Source: Cryptomeria japonica
Taxonomy: Eukaryota > Streptophyta > Pinopsida > Cupressales > Cupressaceae
NCBI RefSeq assembly: GCF_030272615.1
Contig: NC_081406.1
Coordinates: 267,850,520 to 267,914,519 of the forward strand
DNA: 64,000 nucleotides
Direction: 5' to 3'
In this document: in pieces, positions 43,621 through 56,301 of the stretch
Layout of the letters: each line of letters opens with the position of its first letter
Position numbering within the stretch: the first letter of the stretch is position 1
Position numbers and translations under genes: made by a program
Notes under the pieces: generated by a model
What the model saw: the letters and a program-made list of their open reading frames with translations, nothing else
What the model was told of the DNA's origin: nothing
Database searches by the model: none

Positions 43621-44687
43621 TGGCATAAAAAATTCCATCAATAATGTCTAGATAATCCATATAGCACATCATTAGTCAACCCAAAAACATATCTTTTAAA
43701 TGAAAAATCCCAATGTGGATCCTCACACATCGAAGCAAGACCCAAAATTAATGCAAAATAACCTTCAAAGCAAGTGGAGATGCCCAAGAATACATTGCAA
43801 GCAAAAGAACAAACTAGAGCAGTAACCATGAATAACAATGCACAAGCAACCAAATGTTCTAGCATCATATATAGAACACAAGGATGTTCCTTGAACATCC
43901 AACAACATTATCAACTCCTTTCTTCTTTCCACATCAAGATCATACTGACACAACACAATTGATGCGAAACACCTATTTTGGAGAGCTAAGGAAACTAGTC
44001 ATGCACAAAGCACCATTATCACCTGTTGCAAACATCACCAACATCTAAAAGTTGAATGGAGACATAGTATAAATGTTTAAAATTGTCTTACAAGTTACAA
44101 CACCTAAAACATCAATGCAGAGAAATGTGGAGCATTTTATGGACCAATTCTGATAAACAACTAGACTATTAGTAATCTGCAATTACCAATCACATTAGCT
44201 GCAACACCAAGGACCTAAAAATATAGGAGTGAAATATCCATTAAGAGTAAAAATTAAGTGCAAGTATACAAGACAATATCATCAAATGCAGAGGAATGTG
44301 GACCATTCTTCCAGACAGTCATTAGCATATATTCCTATGTCAACATATTTCAACAAACTTCTAAGGACTAAAATGTCTCGAAAACATCATCTTCTCACTT
44401 GGTACAACATCTCTATTTTATTTTCATCCATCTAATCCTCATCATGTTATGTTTTCTATCAAACACATTGTTAGCATCATCAACTGTATCAACACATCAT
44501 ATTAAGTGTAGACATTAGATACCAAGAAGGTAGACATCCACAAAGAATCTATAACCAATATTCATTTATTCTCTATATCAATCTCTTCATACCAATCATA
44601 CAAATCATGATGACAACAACTAACAATCAGATGCCAACAATCTCCACATACACTGACAGTAATGAACATAAAAGTCCATCATTACTA
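43621..44687. other. AT-rich stretch without recognised feature
   Basis: I see no coding, repeat or terminal motif that can be supported. The phrase ATGCCAACAATCTCC near 44630 recalls the LTR/PPT junction of the Copia elements but lacks the purine run. Confidence 0.4.
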
Positions 44688-45870
44688 TGTGTGTGAAAAG
44701 CGGATAAGTATCTACAAACTATAAGGCACAACACTTCAATTAAGTCATTGCATGCATGGTTAGACAGATATAATCATGAATATGAAAACCATAATAAATC
44801 AACCCATTGCCTTCTAAAAGATGTGAGTATAGACTTGCTCTCAAATTTTTATAAGAAATACCAGTGACTAGACTACACCAAGATGAAGGATTTAATCTAT
44901 ATGAGAATGATATTAAGCTAAATGGATGCAAGATTATGCTATATGGATGCAAGATTATGCTAAATGAATGAATATTAAGATATATGAATTCAAACAATCA
45001 TAATTGAACTAAATATGCAAAAATGCTAAACTAAGATGCAATAATCTCAAAAGCACAATATTTTCAATGACTCTAGAGCAAAAACTACATAATAACAATA
45101 AATCTCCAGGGTGTTTTGAAGGCTTAATTTATAGAGACTCAAAAGAGAGACCAATGGTCAAGATCGATTAGCAATGAGCCGTTGAGATTCCTCAAGAAAA
45201 ATCACAATTTAAGATATTTGAAATAATTGAGAGATTAGATTCAGTTAACCTTAAGATAGATTCCAATTATAGATTGATTGAAATGCATTTAGGTTATAAG
45301 TTCGAGTTTTCAGTGGAGATAAAATTTAGTTGATTCCATGCACTTGAGATAAAAATAGGTGATTCCATACACTTTTCTTTAATTTTCTCAAGAATTTATT
45401 TAGAAAAAGCCTTTTCAATGCAATTAAACTTAATTTCTCAAAATCTTTGAGTTTTAATTTTAGAGAAAATGATTAATTCAATTTAATTGCTTTTTTAATT
45501 TTTCAAGTTATCTCAATTTAGAAAAATAAATATCTCAAGTTTGATTTCTTCTCTCAATTTAATTCTTTTCTTTTGTAGATTAATTCCTTTTTTGATGATT
45601 TAATGACAAATTGTTTTATTTAATTAAATATACTAGGATATTTAATAAAATAAATAATATATTTGTTTAAAAATGATTTACTTGGAATGATCAATTAATT
45701 AAATATTTATTTAATTAATTTAGAGTGTTTAACTTGCCATGTAACATTAATGATTGAAGAATTAATTATTTAGGTGCTCAAGGTTGATTTAATTGCCTTT
45801 GGTTTGGACCTTGGTGATGTTGTCAAGATTAGGGGCACATGGTTTAGATGACCATTTTTAGGGTATTACA
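44688..45870 (-). repeat. 3' LTR of Gypsy-2
   Basis: The minus-strand start TGTAATACCC at 45870 follows the PPT. The low end is placed at TGTGTGTGAAAAGCGG, which matches in position and style the Gypsy-1 LTR end TGTATGCGGGAAAAGTGG. TATAAATTA (near 45128, minus) is the likely core promoter. Length about 1183 bp; no partner LTR in the window. Confidence 0.65.
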
Positions 45871-45883
45871 TTTGCCCCTCTTT
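45871..45883 (-). promoter_or_regulatory. Polypurine tract of Gypsy-2
   Basis: Minus-strand AAAGAGGGGCAAA before the LTR start. Confidence 0.88.
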
Positions 45884-46927
45884 GAATTAATGTGTGAGCA
45901 GTGCGTTGGTTCAAAGAATAGTTGATGTCTAGGAGATACCAATTCTGAACTTGATTGATCACGAACTAGATGAAGAGTGAGGTGTTCAGTTTTATTTGAG
46001 GAGATAAAACTGAATAGACTTATTGAAAGTGATATCGATCCCAAACTTGATTGAACTAGGCCCGATGAAGAGCAAAGATACCGAACTTGAACTTGATGGA
46101 TCAAGAAGTGGATCTTATTGACCTAGAACTTGATTGAACTAGACAGTGAGCGAAGATAAAACCGATCTTGAACTTGATGGATCAAGACATGATGAGCGAA
46201 GGTAAACTGTCTATCTTGATTTGATGTGATGAAATTGAACACTTACTTAGATTGAGTGTGTGATCAAAGATACTCTTGAAACCCTTGATTGAGTTTAAAC
46301 AAATAATCAGCTTGATGAAAAAACGATGAAATTGTTTAACATTAAGAGAATAATTCAGATGAAGACAATATCAACTTGATTTGATGTGACAAAACCAATA
46401 TGCCCCTAGAGATTGATTTGATTCAGATGATCGAGAAATCTCAACTTGATATGAAGCGATGAAGCTGAGACACCCCTAGCGATAAGATCTTGTTTGATGT
46501 TCTGTAAATATCATCTGCTCAACTTGTAATGAAGATTTTGAAAGAAATTCTCGACTTTGAGGACATGATCATTGATGATGATGATGTCATGAGTATGCCC
46601 CCTTGGGATCGAAATCGAAAGATCGACAAGTTGTGCAGTGATTTCAAGCAATTTGATAAAAAGATTAAGCAATTAATGATTTGAGTGTTGAGAATGATTT
46701 AGAGGATCATTTGAAGATTTAGCATTGATTGATGAGAAATTGAGTGCAAATTGAAGAAAGAATGAGCATTTGATGATAGCGCTAAGTGGTCTCAGATGTG
46801 CAAAATTGACTAGGAGGATGATCTCAAATTTCAATTTCGATCTTGAAAATTTAATCGGGACGGCCAAATTAGCTTAGGGTAAAATTTTCACGTCCATCAG
46901 AGTAAGTTTGAAAATTAGGGTTTAGGC
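45884..46927 (+). other. Upstream region of PMD copy 2
   Basis: No gene. It holds degenerate repeats of GAACTTGATTGAACTAG and GAACTTGATGGATCAAG (about 45935-46190), partly self-complementary (CTTGAT and ATCAAG). By position it corresponds to 1298-1648 in Gypsy-1. Confidence 0.5.
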
Positions 46928-46936
46928 TATATAAGG
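46928..46936 (+). promoter_or_regulatory. TATA box of PMD gene copy 2
   Basis: TATATAAGG, 81 bases before the ATG, the same distance as in copy 1. Confidence 0.6.
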
Positions 46937-47008
46937 GGTTCATGTGTCATTTTCAATTCATTTTCACCTCCCAAAGTTTGAAATTTGAAAAAGCCTCTAT
47001 GAACAAAA

Positions 47009-47083
47009 ATGGCTATTCCGATATAGGAGCATCGATTCGAGCACCAGAGATGACATAATCAACCATGGAACTATGACCCAATG
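47009..47083 (+). pseudogene. PMD gene copy 2, exon 1 (25 codons, two stops)
   Basis: ATG, then MAIPI, a TAG, EHRFEHQR, a TGA, and an end DPM directly before GTAAGT at 47084. Exactly 25 codons as in copies 1 and 3, with HRFE at residues 8-11 as in copy 1. Confidence 0.65.
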
Positions 47084-47550
47084 GTAAGTGATCAATCTTA
47101 AGACTTTGCATTTCATACATTTTGAATTTTGTTGAATTTTTTGCATTTTAGTTTTGTTCAAAGTCGGTTTGCCTCATTTTGTCATGTGGTGAGACACCAT
47201 TTCTCGTACGACAAACTATCCCTTTAGTGTTTTGTCATATGGGCATAAAGGGTTTGTCGTCTGATCTTGTCCCATGTCTCGTACGGTATTTTTCTTGGGT
47301 GCTCATTATATCGTGCGATATGTTATGTTGTATCGTATGGGGATAATTTATCATGCGCACTGGAATCCATATTTATATGAGTTTTTTCTTGTCTGGTGAA
47401 AAATTGTATGAACAACAACAAGCCTTTTTGAGGGTCTAAACATGAATTTTTGATTTGGCATTTTGCATATTCTAGCTTCGTGAGTACTTCTAACATATTT
47501 TTAGCGCAATTTGGATTACTTGCTGATAATTTGTATGTTTGATTTTGCAG
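47084..47550 (+). other. Intron 1 of PMD gene copy 2
   Basis: 467 bp from GTAAGT to TTTTGCAG, phase 0 at both ends. It contains octamers of the type TCGTACGG or TCATATGG at 47182, 47204, 47235, 47257, 47279, 47311, 47333 and 47351, mostly 22 apart with a unit of about 75 bp. A different core word from copies 1 and 3, in the same place. Confidence 0.6.
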
Positions 47551-49346
47551 ATTTAGTTGTCAGATATCCTATTTCAGTGTGTATATCTGTCAACGATGAG
47601 GCTAGTTCATGGTTTATCAGATGAAGATAGAGCACATATTGATTTGTGCGATTTTGGGTATCTTTTACAGATGTCGGATATCTGTGTGAATCATAGGATG
47701 CTAACTCCAATAGTTGAGCATTTCCATTCAAAGCATAACACCTTCCATCTACCAATTGGAGAGATGACGATTACACCAGAGGATGTGTATAGGATTTTAA
47801 GGATTCTGTTTGCTAGAGACAAGGTTGACTATGATTCTACTTAGCGACCAGGTGTCTTAGCACTAAGATGAATATTCCATGATGAGACCATTCTGGAGCG
47901 TGCCATCACTTGGGATGATATGATGAGTAGTATGGTGATCAACATCCTTTGGCATGAGTTCTAGCAGGTATTATCAGTTGTTTTTTTATGCCTGATAGAG
48001 GACATCAATTTTTTCTTTGTGGTTGGTCTAGGATGCTTGAGAGGTTGTTGACTCATCCTGAGAGATTAGGGTGGGGATCATGTTTACTTGCCCATATGTA
48101 TCATTAGATGCACGAGATCATGTATCGGGAGAGGAAGAGCATGGCAGTAGGAGTTTTAGTTCTACAGATATGGGCTTGGGAGCACATCCCAGTATGTAGG
48201 CTGATAGTAGATGATTCAAGAGAGGCGCACTAGCCTATTGTTTATTGTTATTCAGGGTATGTTACTCAGCCCCATCTGGGCAAGATAGACTATTGGAGGA
48301 GATAGCTCGATGATTTTATCATGGTAGTGTGGAGACCGTATATGGGGCCTGGAGTTGTGGGACAATTGGAGAGCTCAGAGAAAGGACATATTCATGACTT
48401 GACCTCTCATTGGCCAATCAATGTCTATCATTGAGCAATTTGTAGTATCCAGGGTGATGAGGTAATATGGGAGACCACATGGTATATCCGAGGAGTTTAT
48501 AGCTTATGCCTGGTATGGAGATGAGGAGAGATGAGAATGGGCCCCGAGACTATCATATATGCTTAGCATGTAGGAGCTAGTGGGGTTACAGTGACAAAGA
48601 TGTGATTACTTAGAGGATGTCGCAGATGTGGGGGTATTACCCTAGTACATAGATTGTTTTCAGAGACATCCTTTTCCTTGGTTCATGGATCCCGGAGAGA
48701 ATGCACCTCTTATAGAGGAGTTTGAGGATGAGGCACCAGCACAAGCAAAGGTATAGGGACAGGTACAGGGATGGAGAGTGAAGGTTCCTAGGCAGGCAGG
48801 AGGTGAGCCCAAGGCAAGTAGTAGCAGGGTACCAGCTAGAGCGAGACAATGGCAGAGAGGGGAGGGTGGATCTCTAGGGGTTGTTGGGGTTGAGGTCAGT
48901 GGTGCCAGAGCAGCAAAGAGTGGAGGTGAGGAGGAGAGAGAAGCTCCTAGGTAGGTGAGGTAGCAGAGGGATGAGTAGGGAGGTAGGGAGGGAGGCAGAG
49001 AGGTTGTGAGGGAGCAGGGGGTACCAAACGTAGTATGATCTCTGAAGACTAGATTGGTAGGTTTGCAGTCATAGTTGACAGTGGCACAGATGCAGTTTGT
49101 AGAGTAGGACCGATAGCTTTCTGAGGTCAAAGAAGAGTGTGATGCTCTCTAGCGAGAGGTGTTACATTAGAGGAGTCAGGCAACTTTCTATGTTTCAGCT
49201 TACATTGTAGCGGTCCCAGTAGCACAACAGGTTGTTTCGTATTCACAGTATATGGCTCAATGAGAGGGAGTTAGGGAACCCAGATAGGACGTTGGTCAGT
49301 AGGCACCACCTCCTCCATCTGGCGATGAGGGAGAGGTCAAGAGTTA
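47551..49346 (+). pseudogene. PMD gene copy 2, exon 2
   Basis: Begins in phase 0 after TTTTGCAG. The plant mobile domain reads HFHSKHNTFHLPIGEMTI and PEDVYRILRI, open to about 47844, then in decayed pieces, for example VLVLQIWAWEHIPVC-like text near 48150-48190 matching LLQVWCWEHIPAM of copy 1. A Glu/Ala- and Gly-Arg-rich part (48680-49000) and remnants of the C-terminal region follow up to about 49346. It is the most decayed of the three copies. It is convergent with Gypsy-2 pol. Confidence 0.75.
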
Positions 49347-50858
49347 GCTTTGTTATATCTCCTATATTTTGTTATATACCCCATTTTTGTAGCCTATACG
49401 ATTCTTGCTTTGATGAGGCATTGTATATTGCAGTTGATATCATTTGTACTCTGAGACATTTATAATGATATATACGAGATATTGATTTGATTTCATCATA
49501 CTTGTGTTGATTGATTATGAGATGTTTTTTAATATGATTTATTCTATATGTATGCATATCTTTTTCGTATGGATGTATGTAATGTAGATGAATATGGATC
49601 TTTATTTTTTGTTTCTTTTCATATGCAAATAAATGATGAAAATTTGTAACTAGTAATGCAAATGTTTATTTTTCTTCATGAAATAATATGAATGCAAATA
49701 AGTATATAATTAAATGTAAGGATCTATATAAGATGCTTATGTATGCAGCTAATATCTCAATACACAAGTACTTGATCAAAGAAATGAAGATGAAAAAGAG
49801 ACCACTTAGCTGAAAAACGATGATTGCTTCAAACTCTCACTCAAAAGATAAAGAGATCATTGTTATCATGCCGAAATCACTCGAAATGCATAAAATTTAG
49901 AATGAATGCAACCTAAACCTAGTCACTAGATTTGAAATGCTTAATTTTCATCACTGAGCATTTTACAAATAGAGCAGGCAAAATAGAGTTCATTTCTTTT
50001 CATATGCAATATTAATTATTTTGTCCACAATGACCATTTTTTTTCGTTCATATCCTTGGATAGATTATGCATGCATCCGGATTGCACATTAAAGGAATTC
50101 CCTCAAAATAGATAAATAAATGACACCAACCTCCCTGTATCATACAAATAAGCAGATTCAAGGTATGTGTGGCGATTTCACCTTGATTTCAAGGCACTTA
50201 TCATAGAAACCTAGCTAATTAGATGTTTCCAGATCATCGAAATCACCCCTACAAGCAAAAAACAAAGAAAAGTATTATGCCCCTAACCATTGCTCCTCTT
50301 AGTCAAGATAGACTTCCTCAAGTTACTCAGAGGGAATAATAATCGAAAACCAATATAAAAAACAACACACAAAAAAAATTTAAATCATATCTCAAACTTT
50401 TTAGTGATTGTTTTCAGTAATCTTATTTTGCTTGTTTACTCAGTGATAAAACTCTTCAGTAGTTTGGAGATGGATGGTTGACTCAGATTGGATGAATTGG
50501 TACTACCAACAAAAATATGACTTGGTTGATACTTCTTAGGACATATAAATTGATCAGTCAATTACCCTAAGACTAGGACATTGGTCGGTTTCAAGCCATG
50601 AGGGTTCCAAAAGAACTAGGATGTCACAAAAGCGACTAAAATATATGTACAAGCGAAAGAAAAGATGCAAGAAAGCAAGAATGAAAATGGGAAATGCCAA
50701 ATTGGCGTTGATATATGGAGTGCTTGAGTACAAGAGGCACCTGTTTACCAGGAAAAGTTCCTTTCTCTCTCTTTTTTTCTTTTTTTTTCAAGATATTTTA
50801 GGATTTTAGGATTTTTTTCAGGATATTTTAGCTGTACAGGTTGTTGGAGTAGAAAATA
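49347..50858. other. Spacer between PMD copy 2 and Gypsy-2 pol
   Basis: AT-rich with no gene. Near 50733 it has CAAGAGGCACCTGTTTACCAG, close to the Gypsy-1 phrase near 12070 (CAAGAGTGCCTGTTTACTAG), at the same place just beyond the pol stop. Confidence 0.5.
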
Positions 50859-53800
50859 CTAAGTGAAGAATTTCTTCAAGTGGATGGTGTTGATCAGTTC
50901 ATGAAGGTGTTCTCCTTTCGATATTGAGAGTTGATAGGCACCAGAGCCAAATACTATAGTAACGATGTATGGACCTAGCCAGTTGGGTTCAAACTTCCCT
51001 TTGTTATCTCAAAATTGTTGATTTTTAGGATTTTCTCTCAAAACAAGGTCACCAGCCTAAAATTCTTGTTGTCAAACTTTCTTGTTATAACCTCTAGACA
51101 TTCTCTTTTTATACTCTCTTAGATGATCAAATGCCACTTGCCGACGTTCATCCAGCAACTCGAGTTCTTGCAATCTAGATATTATGTAGTTTTCATCAGT
51201 AACAAGACCTTGCAAAGAAACTCTCAAAGATGGTATTTCCACCTCAATAGGTAAGACTGCTTCGGATCCATACACCAAAGAAAAAGGTGTAGCCCCAGTA
51301 GGTGTTCTCATACTTGTTCTATAAGCCCATAGTGCAGGATTGAGCTATAGATGCCAATCCTTTCCAGATTTATTTAATGTTCTATTTAAGATAGTCAACA
51401 GATTTTTGTTAGATGCTTCAGCTTGTCCATTACCTTGAGGGTAATATATGGATGACCAATGCTATTTGATTTTGAATTTTTCACAGAGTTCATCTAGATC
51501 TTTGTTTTTGAACTGCCCTCCATTGTCAGTCACAATGGAAGAAGGTATCACATACCTGCAGATGATATAGTTAAGAATGTATAGAGCTACTTGTTTACCA
51601 GTTGCTTTGATTAGTGGAACCGCTTCTACCCACTTAGTGAAGTTCTTAGTGGCAGTTATGATAAACTTGTGTTTGTTAGATGATGTAGGATAAATTTGGC
51701 CAATGAGGTTAAACACCCATTGTTGAAAAGGCCAATGTGTGATGAATGGCATGAGATCCCTTGCTAGAGCATGTATGAGATTCCCATATAGTTGACATTT
51801 CTCACAAGTCTTAGAAAATTTTATAGCATCTTTTTCCATATATGGCCAGTAGTAACCAGCCCTTAGTAGTTTTCGAGCTAAAGTTAGACTATTTGAATGA
51901 GATCCACAAATGCCTTCATGGACTTTAGATAATATGTGTTGCAAATCTTCAGTTTCTAGACACCTAAGAAAAGTACTATCCAAACCTCACCTAAATAGAT
52001 CATTAGAAATGATGACGTATCGTGAAGCATTTCAGATTAGGTTCCTTTTCTCATTACGGGTAAGATTAGTGGGGATAATTTGGTCATGCATGTAAGAGTA
52101 AATGTGGCTGTAGCGAGATGAGTCATGTCCAATAATAGAACAAACCATCCGGGACTTAGGAGAATGATAGGCAGGATAATGTAACTCTTCCACCAGGAAT
52201 TCATAGTAAAATTAGATTCTTGTAACTGTGGTATAGACACCAAGGTGGCCATAGCATCTACTGCTCTATTTGTTGATCTAGGAATCTGCTGAAATGATAC
52301 AAAAGTAAAATATTTCTTGAGATCATCAACCATTATCTTATAGGGCATCAGTTTCTTATCTCGAGTTTGATATATATCATTGATTTGGCTGATCATTAGC
52401 TGAGAATCTCCATAGATGTGTAATTCAACAACCTTCCATTTGATAGCCAACTTGATCCCATTTACCAAAGCTTCATATTGTGCAATTTTGTTTGTGCAAG
52501 GGAAGAGAATCTTGTAAGCCTTTAGGATTGAATATTTTTGAGGAGTAATAAAAAGTACTCTAGCACCAGAATGATGTTGAGTGAAAGACCCATCAAAGAA
52601 CATATTCCATGATCATTGAGTAAGGTGCATGATGGATTCATCCAGAAATTCTATGTTCAAAGGTTGATTGTCTTTAAGTGGAGTATCAACAAGTTGATCT
52701 GCAATGACCTGTCCTTTGATGTATTTACGTTCTACATATTCAATATCAAATTCTATAAGAACCATGACCCATTTAGCCAATCTCCCTGTAAGTGTTTCTT
52801 TGTTGAGAAGGTATTTGAGCGGATCAATCTTAGCCACCAACTTGATAGAATGTGCTAACATGTAGTGTCTTAATTTCTATGATGCAAAGACTAATGGCAA
52901 ACAAGATTTTTCTATTATAGTATAGTTCATCTCATATGACACCAAGGTTCTACTGATATAATATATATCTCTTTCCCTTTTATTCTCATCATGTTGTGCC
53001 AAAAGTACCCCTAGTGATGTATCTGTAGCTAATATGTATAGAATCAACGATTTACCTTGAATTGGTGGCATTAATATAGGTGGATTAGAAAGGTATTCTT
53101 TGATTTATTGAAGGTGTTTCTCACATTCCTCATCCCATTTGTATGGTACTCCTTTCCTAAAAACTTTTTTGAATGGTTGAGCTTTATCTGCTAGATGAGA
53201 AATAAAGCGTCTTATTGATTGGAGAAGTCCTTGTAAACTTCTCATTTGACTGATATTCTTTGGAGGTGGCATTTCCATTATGGATTGGACCTTCTCAAGA
53301 TCAGCCTTAATTCCTTTCTTTGAAATAATGTAACCAAGCAATTTCCCTAATGTCACTTTGAATGCACACTTTTTAGGAATTAGTCGGAGCTTGAATATTT
53401 CCATTCTATCTAGTATGAGGCCTAGTTCTTGGATATGTGTGGATCTCTTCATGGTCTTTACTAGGGTGTCATCAACATAATCTTCCATGTTTTTGTGCAT
53501 CATATCATGGAAGATGGTGGTTACTGCTCTTTGGTAAGTTGCTCTTGCAATCTTTAGTCCAAATGGCATGACGTTCTAGCAAAAGGTTCCCCATGCACAG
53601 GTGAAGGTTTTCTTTTCTTAATCCTCGAGAGCTATTTTGATCTAATCATAACCGGAGAATCCATCCATTAATGAGTACATCTCATATCCTACAGACATAT
53701 CCACTATCATATCAATGTTGGGCAATGGAAAATCATCTTTCAGACATGCTTTGTTGAGATCTTTGAAGTCTATGAAAACCCTAATAGATTTGTCTGCCTT

Positions 53801-55529
53801 TGATATAGGTACTATGTTTGATATCCATTCTGCATAGTCTATAGCTCTGATAAATCCAGCTTTAAGCAATTTTTCAAGTTCATCCTTGACTAGCAGTGCC
53901 ACCTAAGGATGCATCTTATGAAGTTTTTGCTTGACTGGTTTAACTCCTGGTGTAATAGAGAGATGATGCATGATGAGATCAGGATCTAGGCCTGGCATAT
54001 CAGAGTATGTCCATGCAAAGTTGATCTTCTTTTTCTGAAAAGAGGTTGCTGAAATATTTTAACTCTTCTGCTGATAGTGATTGAGCTAAGTAGATAATAT
54101 GTGATGTCTCTTGACTTCCAATATTTACTGGTTGAGTCAGTTCAATCAATATTGAAGACCTTTCTTGGAAGTGACTTGGTATCATATCAAGTATCTCACT
54201 CTCAGGTGCCTCAGAGAGGTTTTCACCCTTAGGTATGTCCTTTCTTTTTACTATTTTTTATTCTGACACCACCATAGTGTGGTTTTCGCCATCAAATCTC
54301 TTATTTTTCTTTTTTTGATTTTTGCAACTAAGATAATTGATACTTGCTACTGCCATGTTCCCACTTTGCTCACTAGTGAAAGATTCCATTGGCTCAACTG
54401 CATGAAGATAGTATGCTAATGTGTGGTCATTGGCAAAGATAGGTACATCCAAAGGTTGGTCCTGGAGAGTATGAATAGTTAGTTCAGGATGTACCAAGCA
54501 TAAATTTTGAATAGGTTCAAGGGATTTCACGGTATTATCATCATAAATTTGAACCGACAAGTCTAGTTCCAAAAGACTACCTTGGATAAGTGTCTCGGGA
54601 CCAGGAAGAGTTACAACATGATTATCAAAGTGCATGTTAATATTTAGTTGACCTAATCCAATAGACCTACTACTAGCACCATCGTCTACTTCAGACTGGA
54701 CTACATATTGTGGTTTGACAGTAACAGGGTCAGCAGACAGAATCTCGACATTCATGTTGGAGTACTCATAGTTTGATGGCGAATAGATATTGTTATAAAT
54801 AGAGCTTATGTCAGAGTCATTAGAGTCATAAGATGAAGTTTCTAACTCTTCTTCAAGTGATCTAGTAAAAGTATGTATAGTATCAATACCTAAATCTTTG
54901 ATGTTGCAAGTTCCTTCATGATTTGGTTCGTGGATCACTTGTATTTGACATACCTATTGACATGGCTTTGATGACTCTGTTAGTCTCTGTCATCTTTTCC
55001 ATACAGCTTCCTCTAGACTGATGACCAACCCTACTTCAGTAGCCTTGAATTCTTCTTTTGTAGTTCCATACCTGATTTTTTCTATCTCATTAGAGGGAGA
55101 TATATTAGGAGAATAATTTTCTTGTGTTCTTTCTTCTTTCAGTTGTTGTTCATAGTCTTCTTGTCTTTTTAGTATGTTTTCTTCTATTTCCTTTTGTAGC
55201 TTTAAGGATATTATCTCTTGTGCTTCATCTATGATATCACTATATTCTTATGGATTTTTTATAGTAGATGTATCTGAGAGATGATCTAGACCCCATTCAT
55301 ACTCATTCCAGTTAGTTTCTGAATCATCTATTTTCTTTCTACCAGTGTATATGACCGGAATATTCAATGGTGCAAACAATTCTTTAATTCTTTCTACCTC
55401 TTCTCTCATATCCTCTAGGACTTCTACTCCTTGTAGTGTTATTGCTGATACAATTGGAACTTGATTACTAGCTACTTCTTCTCTCTTGATTGCCAATTCT
55501 TGTTCATTTTCATACTCTATTAGAATCGA
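50859..55529 (-). pseudogene. pol: Gypsy-2 pol: linker, RT, two RNase H domains, integrase
   Basis: Minus-strand Tat pol, cut at 55529 by Copia-4. In order: acidic linker (54000-55529, with SSILIELTQPVNIG), RT (WISNIVPISKADKSI, MPFGLKIARATYQRA, active site MEDYVDDTLVK near 53490), first RNase H (LYILATDTSLGVLLAQHD), archaeal-type RNase H (MFFDGSFTQHHSGARVLF, IYGDSQLMISQIN, NRAVDAMATLV), integrase (HEGICGSHSNSLTLARKLL, CEKCQLYGN, IVTDNGGQFKNKDLDELCEK, GNGQAEASN) and a C-terminal domain ending KFFT and a stop at 50859. Frameshifts lie near 52000-52100 and 53910-54000. gag and protease are not in the window. Confidence 0.92.
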
Positions 55530-56301
55530 TGATAGTCCCAAAGATACTGAGAGGGGGGGTGAATCAGTATCTAACCGGTTAACAGAATTTCTAACCTTAT
55601 TAAGTATTTTGTATTCCAAAACAATGTACTGATAAACAAGAATTAATGCAGTAAATAAGAATAGTAAAGACAACATAGAAAACACACCATAACACAAGAT
55701 GTTTAATGAGGAAACCCGGTGTGGGAAAAACCTCGGTGGGATTTGTGACCCACAATATTCATTCACTGGCCAATGAATGGATATTACTTACAAGAGGTGC
55801 CTGCACATGCAGGAAAGCCAACTGCCTAGATCTCACTGCTCAATTACAAAAGGAAGTCTCACTGACTTACAAAATGGATTATGAGAATCCAATACAATGT
55901 ACTGCTACAAAATAGCATCTACTATGCCAGGTTCAGTCTGGTTTAAGCTCATACAATAACCATAAACCCTTCAACAAAATTTGCCTTAATATTCACTCTA
56001 CATATCCATCATATCTATCCTCTATGTATATCAAAATGATCTACAAGATCTCATACTTATATATGAGTCTTATTACAATATGCCATGTTGGCTTACAAAA
56101 AGATATTACAATTAAATACAAAATATAATAATCAAAATCCTGTCAGCTGAGATGTCAGTAAACATTATTGTCGCTGTCGGTGAAGTGTCTGCCCGTGTAG
56201 AGTCTCCCAGTGCCATAAGATTGCAAGGTTGCTGGTAAGTTGTCATCAATGAAAACACCTTCAATCACCTTCAATTCTCATTGGAGTGTGCAATGCCAAC
56301 A
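55530..56301 (-). repeat. 3' LTR of Copia-4
   Basis: 772 bp; plus strand starts TGATAGTCCC and ends TGCCAACA before the PPT. It carries ACTGAGAGGGGGGGTGAATC near its low end, as in Copia-2. Confidence 0.8.

Larger units (their letters stand above)
44688..55529 (-). mobile_element. Gypsy-2: Tat-lineage element, 3' two-thirds
   Basis: 3' LTR, PPT, antisense PMD copy 2 and pol in the same order as Gypsy-1, though diverged throughout. Its 5' part is separated by Copia-4 and Copia-5 and lies right of the window. Confidence 0.88.
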
